From the NCBI GenBank assembly GCA_937907165.1, contig CALCUH010000125.1, forward strand, positions 1 to 11,725: a stretch of 11,725 nt of DNA, read 5' to 3'. The stretch comes from an uncultured Bacteroidales bacterium (GTDB lineage Bacteria > Bacteroidota > Bacteroidia > Bacteroidales > Paludibacteraceae). The notes under the pieces are model-generated. The model was not told the origin of the DNA, ran no database searches, and worked only from the letters and a program-made list of their open reading frames with translations. Of this stretch, positions 1 through 5,572 are shown in pieces. How positions within the stretch are numbered: the first letter of the stretch is position 1; each line of letters opens with the position of its first letter. The position numbers were made by a program, and so were the translations under genes.

Positions 1-55
1 AGAATTAAGAATTAAGAATTAAGAATTAAGAATTAAGAATTAAGAATTAAGAATT
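1..55. repeat. Heptamer tandem repeat (AGAATTA)n
   Basis: Seven perfect copies of AGAATTA plus six bases of an eighth, starting at the first base of the window, so the array may extend further left. It is intergenic. Its reverse complement is a rotation of TCTTAAT, which is the theme of the degenerate array at about 166-243, so the two blocks face each other as an imperfect inverted pair. Function is unknown; copy number is likely to vary by slippage. Confidence 0.95.
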
Positions 56-61
56 TCCTTA

Positions 62-97
62 TGTAAAATTTTACAAGATAAAAAAGTCCTTTTTTAT
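62..97. repeat. Two AT-rich palindromes in the intergenic spacer
   Basis: Positions 62-75 are a perfect 14-bp palindrome (TGTAAAATTTTACA). Positions 78-97 are an inverted repeat with 8-bp arms (ATAAAAAA and TTTTTTAT) around a GTCC loop. The first could be an operator-like site. The second could be a weak bidirectional terminator for whatever lies to the left. Both are AT-only or nearly so, and chance is a real alternative. No gene is visible between 1 and 276. Confidence 0.35.
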
Positions 98-165
98 GAA
101 TGCATACTAAATGCGATGCCGACATCTATTTGATTCTTCGATAGAATAACTTCCATTCGTAAATC

Positions 166-243
166 ACCTCTTAAATCTTACCTCTTAATTACAAATGTCC
201 AATCTGAAATTACCTCTTAAATCTTACCTCTTAACTCTTAATT
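166..243. repeat. Degenerate TCTTAAN heptamer array with a 23-bp direct repeat
   Basis: The stretch is built from seven-base steps such as CTCTTAA, ATCTTAC and CTCTTAA. A 23-bp block at 166-188 recurs identically at 212-234, an offset of 46 bp. The heptamer theme is the reverse complement (rotated) of the perfect array at 1-55, so this looks like a decayed, oppositely oriented relative. It ends just before the kdsB promoter element. Confidence 0.75.
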
Positions 244-249
244 ATTTCT

Positions 250-257
250 TACCTTTG
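250..257 (+). promoter_or_regulatory. Bacteroidetes -7 promoter element for the kdsB operon
   Basis: TACCTTTG matches the Bacteroidetes sigma-ABfr -7 consensus TAnnTTTG. It lies 19 bases before the ATG at 277, which puts the likely transcription start near 262-266 and leaves a very short leader. No convincing TTTG -33 box is visible at the usual 19-21 bp spacing. The position argues against the in-frame TTG at 259 as the start codon. Confidence 0.6.
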
Positions 258-276
258 TTTGTTAATTAACAAGTTT

Positions 277-1044
277 ATGGATAAAAGCAAATTTATCGGA
301 ATCATTCCGGCCAGATACGCCTCCACCCGTTTCCCAGGGAAACCTTTGGTGGAGATTTGCGGGAAAAGCATGATTCAACGTGTGTATGAACAGGTTTCCA
401 AAGTGTTGGATTGCGTCTATGTGGCGACCGACGACCAAAGGATTTTTGACACCGTGCTCGCTTTCGGCGGTAAGGCGGTGATGACTTCCGACCAGCATAA
501 GAGCGGTACCGACCGCTGCTTCGAGGCTTACAATAAAACAAATTCGGGTAGGAGTGTGGTGATTAATATTCAGGGCGATGAGCCTTTCATCCAGCCTGAA
601 CAGATCGAGAAGCTTTGCGGTTGTTTTGAAAATCCTGACACGCAACTCGCCACGTTGGTGAAACCTTTCACACCTTCTGACGGTGAGCAGGCGCTCTTCA
701 ACCCGAATACGCCTAAGGTGGTGCTGAACAAGAATAGCGAGGCGATCTATTTCAGCCGCTCCGTAATTCCTTACAAGCGTGGTGCGGAAACGAAGGATTG
801 GTTGTCTCTCCATCAATATTACAAACACATCGGTCTCTACGCTTATCGTGCGGATGTCTTGGACGAAATCACCAAACTCCCGCAGTCTTCTTTGGAACTG
901 ACCGAGTCTTTGGAGCAACTCCGTTGGATTGAGAACGGCTACAAAATCAAGGTGGCTGTTACGCAGATGGAGACGATTGGTATCGATACACCGAACGATT
1001 TGGAGCGCGCGGAGAAGTTCCTCCGTGAACGCTCGCAAAAATAA
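277..1044 (+). CDS. kdsB: 3-deoxy-manno-octulosonate cytidylyltransferase (CMP-Kdo synthetase)
   Basis: KdsB activates the sugar Kdo with CTP, giving CMP-Kdo and pyrophosphate, for the inner core of lipopolysaccharide; it acts in the cytoplasm. The 255-residue product has the normal family length. Diagnostic motifs are the N-terminal nucleotide-binding segment PARYASTRFPGKPL (residues 11-24), HKSGTDR (74-80), and NIQGDEPFI around D101, the family's metal and nucleotide-binding region, followed by the C-terminal ELTESLEQLRW stretch. I chose ATG 277 because the strong IGIIPARY core begins only seven residues later and because a TAnnTTTG element ends at 257; an upstream in-frame TTG at 259 would sit on or before the transcription start. 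It is the first gene of a three-gene operon, with a 9-bp gap to the next. No frameshift or missing motif is seen. Confidence 0.97.
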   Translation: MDKSKFIGIIPARYASTRFPGKPLVEICGKSMIQRVYEQVSKVLDCVYVATDDQRIFDTVLAFGGKAVMTSDQHKSGTDRCFEAYNKTNSGRSVVINIQGDEPFIQPEQIEKLCGCFENPDTQLATLVKPFTPSDGEQALFNPNTPKVVLNKNSEAIYFSRSVIPYKRGAETKDWLSLHQYYKHIGLYAYRADVLDEITKLPQSSLELTESLEQLRWIENGYKIKVAVTQMETIGIDTPNDLERAEKFLRERSQK

Positions 1045-1053
1045 GTAGCGCGT

Positions 1054-2340
1054 ATGAACCGTACTGTATGTCCTGAAATCAGCCGTGTTTCCGGAGTCGA
1101 ATTTCCCGTGGCATCTGTTTATAAATTGAAGAATGGCGCGACCATCCACGAATTGCCTTTCGGCGACGAGGAGATTGTCCGTGTGGATTGCCTCTTCAAG
1201 GCTGGCACGACGTTCCAGTCGCAGTTGCTCGTGGCGAGTTTTTCCGGACAGTTGCTCAGAGAGGGAACCCGCTCGCATACTTCTTCTGAGATAGCTGAAA
1301 AGCTCGATTCTTACGGGGCGGCGTTGGGTATTAATGTCTCCTATGAGACCTCCAACGTCTCCATGTATGCCTTGAACCGGCATCTGGAGCCAATGCTGCG
1401 TTTGCTTGCCGAGATTGTCACCGAACCCGCCTATCCGCAGAAGGAGTTCGAGTCTTATCTGAACAAAAGGAAACAACAATATCTGATATCGAACGAGAAG
1501 GTTTCCTCCGTAGCCTCCCGCAATCTGAACGCCGCGCTTTTCGGCCCGAAGAGCGTCTATGGCTCTGCTGCGGTCTTGGAGGATTTTGATTCTCTCTGCG
1601 TCGATTTGTTCGAAGCGTTCCATCGCGATTATTATACGATGGGCGATTGTGATATCATCGTCTCGGGGAATGTGGACGATAATGTTCGGAAGATGATTTC
1701 CGAAATCTTCGGTTCCATCGAATCGGGAACCCGTTCACGTCCTTCGCACACGATATACGTCTCCGATGAACTGAATAAAAAATATTGCTTCCAAGAGAAG
1801 GCGGATAGTGTTCAGTCCGCCATTTATATGGGCAGGAAAATCATGTCTGCTAAGGAGCCCGATTACCATCCTTTCTCTGTGTTGAATACGGTCTTGGGCG
1901 GCTATTTCGGCAGCCGTCTGATGTCCAACATCCGTGAGGAGAAGGGCTATACCTATGGTATCGGTTCCTACATCTGGGTGTTGCCTACCACGGGAAGTTT
2001 CCTTATCTCCACCCAAACAGCCACTTCGTTCGTCGAGCCTACGTTGACGGAGATCGAGAAGGAGCTCGCTTCTTTGCGCGAGACCTCTATCCCGGACGCG
2101 GAACTCGATGCGGTGCGCAGTTATATGCTAGGCGAAAACGCCCGTGTGATGGATGGCTCCTTCTCGTTTGTGGATGCCTATATCTCCTTCCTGACGCAAG
2201 GAATCGACGGAAGGGATTTTTATCATAAGAGTGAAGAGGCGATATTGTCCGTGACTTCGGAAGAGTTACGCGCGATGGCGCAAAAATATTTTGACAGGGA
2301 GCAATTCTGTGTCTCTGTGGCAGGACAAAAAACAAAATGA
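1054..2340 (+). CDS. M16-family (insulinase/MPP-like) peptidase homologue, non-catalytic type
   Basis: This 428-residue protein has the two-domain layout of M16B peptidases. The N-terminal half contains the segment where active members carry the zinc-binding HxxEH motif, but here the aligned residues are SFSGQ (about 62-66, in VASFSGQLLREGT), so the zinc ligands and catalytic glutamate are absent. The C-terminal half keeps the family's Arg/Tyr signature in SRLMSNIREEKGYTYG (R294 and Y301). In M16B heterodimers such as mitochondrial processing peptidase, one subunit supplies zinc and the other supplies this R/Y pair, so I infer a regulatory or substrate-binding subunit whose catalytic partner is encoded elsewhere. 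No clear signal peptide is present, suggesting the cytoplasm. It starts 9 bp after kdsB and its TGA overlaps the next start (ATGATG), implying coupled translation. Confidence 0.88.
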   Translation: MNRTVCPEISRVSGVEFPVASVYKLKNGATIHELPFGDEEIVRVDCLFKAGTTFQSQLLVASFSGQLLREGTRSHTSSEIAEKLDSYGAALGINVSYETSNVSMYALNRHLEPMLRLLAEIVTEPAYPQKEFESYLNKRKQQYLISNEKVSSVASRNLNAALFGPKSVYGSAAVLEDFDSLCVDLFEAFHRDYYTMGDCDIIVSGNVDDNVRKMISEIFGSIESGTRSRPSHTIYVSDELNKKYCFQEKADSVQSAIYMGRKIMSAKEPDYHPFSVLNTVLGGYFGSRLMSNIREEKGYTYGIGSYIWVLPTTGSFLISTQTATSFVEPTLTEIEKELASLRETSIPDAELDAVRSYMLGENARVMDGSFSFVDAYISFLTQGIDGRDFYHKSEEAILSVTSEELRAMAQKYFDREQFCVSVAGQKTK

Positions 2341-2807
2341 TGGAAGCGACGGAACAAGCGAGTCTGAAATTTAGGGATCAGGAGATAGCTCCTTTCCATA
2401 CGGCTGAACATTTGTTGAACCAGACGATGGTGCGGATGTTCGATTGCGGTCGGGCGGTCTCCGCACATGTGGAGAAGAAGAAATCCAAGTGCGACTATCC
2501 GTTGTCCGACAATCTCTCGGCGGAGCAGGTCTCCGAACTTGAACGGCGCATGAACGAGGTCATCTCCCGTCATTTGCCGGTCTATTGTGAGTTTCTTCCC
2601 ATGGAGGAGGCGGCAAAGACGTTCGATTTGTCCAAACTGCCCGAAGACGCATCCGGAGAGTTGCGCATCGTTCGTATAGGCGATTATGACGCTTGCCCAT
2701 GCGTGGGCGCTCATGTGGAGAATACGAGCGAATTGGGACGTTTTAAGGTGCTTTCCTCCTCTTTCGAGAATGGAATATGCAGGATACGATGGCGGTTGGA
2801 GTGGTGA
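2337..2807 (+). CDS. AlaX-type aminoacyl-tRNA editing protein (tRNA_SAD domain)
   Basis: A 156-residue stand-alone editing domain related to the second additional domain of alanyl- and threonyl-tRNA synthetases. Known members hydrolyse mischarged tRNA, typically Ser-tRNA(Ala). The zinc-site motifs are present: H21-x3-H25 (HTAEH) near the N-terminus and C122-x3-H126 in CPCVGAHVENTSELG. It lacks the N-terminal beta-barrel domain of long AlaX forms, so it is the short type. The tRNA substrate cannot be told from sequence. The ATG at 2337 overlaps the TGA of the M16 gene; the adjacent ATG at 2340 is an equally possible start, differing by one methionine. It is the last gene of the kdsB operon and is followed by a 151-bp gap. 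Confidence 0.88.
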   Translation: MMEATEQASLKFRDQEIAPFHTAEHLLNQTMVRMFDCGRAVSAHVEKKKSKCDYPLSDNLSAEQVSELERRMNEVISRHLPVYCEFLPMEEAAKTFDLSKLPEDASGELRIVRIGDYDACPCVGAHVENTSELGRFKVLSSSFENGICRIRWRLEW

Positions 2808-2808
2808 A

Positions 2809-2828
2809 AAAACGGGGGGGGGCGTTTT
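2809..2828 (+). other. Nine-G tract framed by AAAACG / CGTTTT arms
   Basis: Just after the AlaX-like stop codon, nine consecutive G residues (2814-2822) are framed by AAAACG (2809-2814) and CGTTTT (2823-2828), a perfect 6-bp inverted repeat whose loop is only G. It is not a standard terminator, having a weak stem and no following T-run beyond TTTT. The homopolymer is long enough to slip or to be a sequencing-error site, but it lies outside any supported reading frame. Confidence 0.6.
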
Positions 2829-2924
2829 ATGTCGATATCTCCTCCATTATAGGGTGCTTTTAGTTTATTTTATCCGTTTAATGGTTGTTCGTTGAATAGA
2901 TTAGCCGTATTGACCAAATATCCT

Positions 2925-2932
2925 TACTTTTG
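2925..2932 (+). promoter_or_regulatory. -7 promoter element for the PqqD-like operon
   Basis: TACTTTTG fits TAnnTTTG and lies 26 bases before the ATG at 2959, giving a predicted leader of roughly 20 bases. At about 20 bp upstream there is only a partial -33 match (TTAG, 2901-2904, against TTTG). The 151-bp gap on its left and the tight gene packing on its right support a new transcription unit starting here. Confidence 0.55.
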
Positions 2933-2958
2933 TAAAATGTGTTTTATATCTTACTAAT

Positions 2959-3201
2959 ATGCAATTGAATAATGGAATGATAATAAACGATTCCGGTTAT
3001 GTGTTCAATTCTATGACGGGGGAGAGTTTCTCCATTAATCCGACGGCGAGGTTGGTGTTGGATTACTTGGGAAAAGGTTGTTCAAAAGAGGAAATTTACG
3101 ATAGACTTTTGTCTGAATATGACGTTGAGCCGTCTTCTTTGGAAGCGGATTTGGATGATTTTTTTTATTTGTTGCGTAAATTCAGAATGATGGAACTCTA
3201 A
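2959..3201 (+). CDS. PqqD-like small protein (probable peptide-recognition element)
   Basis: An 80-residue protein with the PqqD pattern: an N-terminal beta segment leading to a hydrophobic turn (GYVFNSMTGESFSINPTARLVLDYL, about residues 13-37), then a helical segment with the family-typical G-C-S-x-E-E-I-Y-D-R-L (about 39-50), 'YDVEPSSLEADLDDF' and a C-terminal helix. PqqD-fold proteins bind leader peptides and present them to modifying enzymes in pyrroloquinoline quinone, lasso-peptide and related RiPP pathways; stand-alone copies also occur with unknown roles. No radical SAM enzyme is nearby. Its TAA overlaps the ATG of the ATP-grasp gene by one base, so the two are probably made together. 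Assignment rests on pattern and length, without a database search. Confidence 0.75.
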   Translation: MQLNNGMIINDSGYVFNSMTGESFSINPTARLVLDYLGKGCSKEEIYDRLLSEYDVEPSSLEADLDDFFYLLRKFRMMEL

Positions 3202-4241
3202 TGGGAAAGATGGTTGTAGCGATAAGCGGAATGAATGCTACGGATAATCCGGGACCCGGTGTGGGTGTCGCCCGTAGCCTAAGGGAGTCTGGTTTCACGG
3301 ACCTCCGTATCGTCGCTTTGTGCTACGGCTCGATGGAGCCCGGCGCCTATATGGAGGGCATTGCGGACGCATCTTACCTCCTTCCTTTCCCGAGCGAAGG
3401 CATGCATATCTTCTGGGATCGTCTGCTTGACATCCATCAGAAGGAGCGTATCGATATCATCATCCCTAATTTGGATGCGGAATTGTTTACTTACATCAAA
3501 CTCCGTGATAAATTGGCGGAGGTGGGTGTCAGAATGTGTCTGCCCACGATGGAGCAGTTCGACATGCGGCAGAAGTATCGCTTGCCGAATTTTGGTGAGA
3601 CAACAGGTTTCCGTGTCCCTAAAAGCGTGATTTGTAATTCCGTGGAGGATTTCTTTGCCTCCGAGACGGAACTGAAATACCCGGTCATGATGAAGGGTAG
3701 TTTTTACGAAGCGTATTACGCTGGGTGCAGGGAACAGGCGGTTACCCATTTCTGGAACTTGATAGCCAAGTGGGGTGCGCCTGTCATTGCGCAGCAGTAC
3801 GTGCAAGGAAGCGAATTTAATGTGGTCGGAGTGGGCGACGGAAAGGGAACGCTCCTTTCTTGCGTCCCGATGCATAAGTTGTTTGTTACGGATAAGGGAA
3901 AGGCGTGGGCGGGGGTCACCATCCGCGATGAGTCGTTGGTGGCTCACGCCCGACGTTTTGTTGAGGCTACCCGCTGGGTCGGGGCGTTTGAGTTGGAACT
4001 GTTGAGGGGTGATGATGATAATCTCTATCTGATAGAGATCAATCCGAGGATTCCCGCATGGATTTATTTGGCTACGGCGGCTGGTGAGAACATCCCCGAA
4101 CAAATCGTCCGTCTGGCTTTGGGCATGGAGCCGAAAGTCTACGACGCGTATGAGGTGGGGAAGATGTTCGTCCGTTATTCTTGGGACATGATCGTGGACC
4201 AGTCCCGTTTCGGACAGTTTTCAGTGAAAGGAGAAATTTGA
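3201..4241 (+). CDS. ATP-grasp ligase (carboxylate-amine ligase type)
   Basis: A 346-residue ATP-grasp enzyme. The N-terminal Rossmann-like part begins VVAISGMNATDNPGPGVGVARSL, resembling the carbamoyl-phosphate-synthase large subunit/PylC-like group. The ATP-grasp domain shows a nucleotide-contacting lysine in YPVMMKGS (K165), the acidic pair in FELELL (E264, E266), and the metal-binding signature IEINPR (E279, N281, R283). Family enzymes form an amide or peptide-like bond through an acyl-phosphate. The substrates here are not known; the next gene, an amino-acid decarboxylase, suggests an amino acid or amine as one partner. It is cytoplasmic, with no signal peptide. It overlaps the PqqD-like gene by 1 bp and ends 2 bp before the decarboxylase. 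An alternative start lies at the Met codon at 3210. Confidence 0.85.
   Translation: MGKMVVAISGMNATDNPGPGVGVARSLRESGFTDLRIVALCYGSMEPGAYMEGIADASYLLPFPSEGMHIFWDRLLDIHQKERIDIIIPNLDAELFTYIKLRDKLAEVGVRMCLPTMEQFDMRQKYRLPNFGETTGFRVPKSVICNSVEDFFASETELKYPVMMKGSFYEAYYAGCREQAVTHFWNLIAKWGAPVIAQQYVQGSEFNVVGVGDGKGTLLSCVPMHKLFVTDKGKAWAGVTIRDESLVAHARRFVEATRWVGAFELELLRGDDDNLYLIEINPRIPAWIYLATAAGENIPEQIVRLALGMEPKVYDAYEVGKMFVRYSWDMIVDQSRFGQFSVKGEI
4227..4233 (+). promoter_or_regulatory. Ribosome binding site that fixes the decarboxylase start
   Basis: AAAGGAG lies 10 bases before the ATG at 4244, inside the end of the ATP-grasp gene. Strong Shine-Dalgarno sites are uncommon in Bacteroidetes, so this helps choose ATG 4244 over the in-frame ATG at 4181, which would overlap the upstream gene by 61 bases. 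Confidence 0.6.
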
Positions 4242-4243
4242 GT

Positions 4244-5572
4244 ATGGGAAAGAATCAATATGAAAGACCGATAATAAAGAGGATCGTTCCCTCGATGCCG
4301 GGCAAGGCGGGACAGAATAACCCGACTCCCGCGCAGACGGAGATAGACGGTGTTCCTTTGGAGCTTCTGGCGAAAAGGTTCGGCTCTCCTCTCTTCGTCT
4401 TTTCCGAAAAGATCTTGCGGAAGAACATCAGGGAGGCGAAGCGCGCTTTTTCCACGCGCTACCCGAATGTGCGTTTCGCATGGTCGTATAAGACGAACTA
4501 TCTGAACGCTATCTGCGGAATTTTCCATGAGGAGGGTTCCATGGCTGAAGTCGTTTCGGGCTTCGAATACGAGAAGGCGATCTTGAATGGTGTCTCGCCC
4601 GAGAACATCATCTTCAACGGTCCCGCCAAGAGCGAGAGCGATTTGTCTAAGGCGATCGATGGGGATAGCTTGATTCATATAGACAATACGGAAGAGCTCC
4701 GTATCGTCACCAACCTCTCTGTCGCTAAACAAAAACATCCGAGGGTGGCTTTGCGCATCAATATGGACGTGGGCATTTACCCTTCATGGAGCCGCTTCGG
4801 CTTTAACTTAGAGTCGGGGCAGGCGTGGGACGCTTTGACGAAGATCGCTAAGGAGGGTGTGCTCAGATGCGTGGGTTTGCATTGCCACATAGGCACCTTC
4901 ATCCAAACGGTGAACGCTTATAAGACGGAGACGGAGAAGTTGTCCCATCTCGCCTTGGAGGCTATGGATCGCTTGGACCTTCCGATTTCGTACTTGGACT
5001 TGGGGGGCGGTTTCGCTTCCAAAAATAATCTGAAATCTTCTTACTTGATGGGGGAGGACCTTTGTCCTTCTTTCGACGATTACGCTGAGGCGATCGTTAA
5101 TGTGATGCGAATGGTAAAATTCCCTGATAATAGGAAACTTACGTTGATATTTGAGACGGGTCGCGCCTTGGTGGACAACGCCGGGTTCCTCCTCTCTTCC
5201 GTCGTGACGAACAAGAGGATGGCGGACGGACGTCTCAACACGGTGATTGATGCGGGCGTCAATCTGTTGTTCACCTCCTTCTGGTACAACCATAAGGTCA
5301 CTACCACCTACGAGAATGTCTCGCAGATGGAGCCTACGATGTTGTGCGGACCGCTCTGTATGAACATCGATGTGATTCGTGAAAATGTGATGTTGCCGCC
5401 TCTGAAGAGGAAGGACTTGCTGCTGATTCACAATGTGGGTGCCTACAATGTGACGCAGTGGATGCAGTTCATCTCCCTTCGCCCTAACGTGGTGATGGTG
5501 AAGGAGAACGGAGACCTCACGCTTTTGCGCGATGCGGAGCAATTGGACGATATTAACCGAAAGGAGCGCTGA
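4244..5572 (+). CDS. Fold-III PLP-dependent amino-acid decarboxylase (diaminopimelate/ornithine decarboxylase-like)
   Basis: A 442-residue alanine-racemase-fold decarboxylase. Visible active-site features are the PLP Schiff-base lysine in AWSYKTNYL (K83), SRFGF, HIGT (215-218), the phosphate-binding GGG loop (254-256), ETGR (304-307; EPGR in typical LysA), the catalytic cysteine in GPLCMNID (C372, with D376) and GAYN (Y401). Decarboxylation of a basic amino acid such as meso-diaminopimelate, lysine or ornithine is the family reaction; the exact substrate cannot be read here, because the GPLC-x3-D motif lies between the LysA CESGD form and the ODC GPxC form. An extra N-terminal segment of about 35 residues precedes the domain and begins with QYERPIIKRI. 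The start at 4244 follows a good AAAGGAG site. Its TGA overlaps the next ATG by one base. Confidence 0.88.
   Translation: MGKNQYERPIIKRIVPSMPGKAGQNNPTPAQTEIDGVPLELLAKRFGSPLFVFSEKILRKNIREAKRAFSTRYPNVRFAWSYKTNYLNAICGIFHEEGSMAEVVSGFEYEKAILNGVSPENIIFNGPAKSESDLSKAIDGDSLIHIDNTEELRIVTNLSVAKQKHPRVALRINMDVGIYPSWSRFGFNLESGQAWDALTKIAKEGVLRCVGLHCHIGTFIQTVNAYKTETEKLSHLALEAMDRLDLPISYLDLGGGFASKNNLKSSYLMGEDLCPSFDDYAEAIVNVMRMVKFPDNRKLTLIFETGRALVDNAGFLLSSVVTNKRMADGRLNTVIDAGVNLLFTSFWYNHKVTTTYENVSQMEPTMLCGPLCMNIDVIRENVMLPPLKRKDLLLIHNVGAYNVTQWMQFISLRPNVVMVKENGDLTLLRDAEQLDDINRKER
5561..5566 (+). promoter_or_regulatory. Ribosome binding site for the transporter-peptidase gene
   Basis: AAGGAG sits five bases before ATG 5572 at the end of the decarboxylase gene. 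Together with the TGATG stop-start overlap it supports translational coupling and fixes the start. Confidence 0.6.

Noticed and set aside
262..1623. A 453-codon open reading frame on the - strand
   Set aside because: It runs antisense to kdsB and the M16 gene, both of which have clear family motifs. Its translation is rich in Arg, His and Leu with no recognisable domain, as expected for the mirror of a GC-biased coding strand. The other - strand frames (for example 3279-4103, 4808-5647 and 6427-7032) were rejected for the same reason.
2804..2863. A GTG-start peptide frame of 19 codons overlapping the AlaX-like stop, considered as a precursor peptide for the PqqD-like system
   Set aside because: It lies upstream of the operon's own promoter, is read through the nine-G tract, has no ribosome site of its own and lacks a leader motif such as Y-x-x-P-x-L. 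Chance is the simpler explanation.
2937..2957. A six-residue upstream reading frame (MCFISY) before the PqqD-like gene
   Set aside because: It begins only about five bases past the -7 box, at or before the likely transcription start, and shows no attenuator-type codon run or hairpins.
4181..4243. Upstream in-frame ATG extending the decarboxylase by 21 residues
   Set aside because: It lies inside the ATP-grasp gene, has no ribosome site and adds residues that mirror the overlapping frame; ATG 4244 has AAAGGAG at good spacing.
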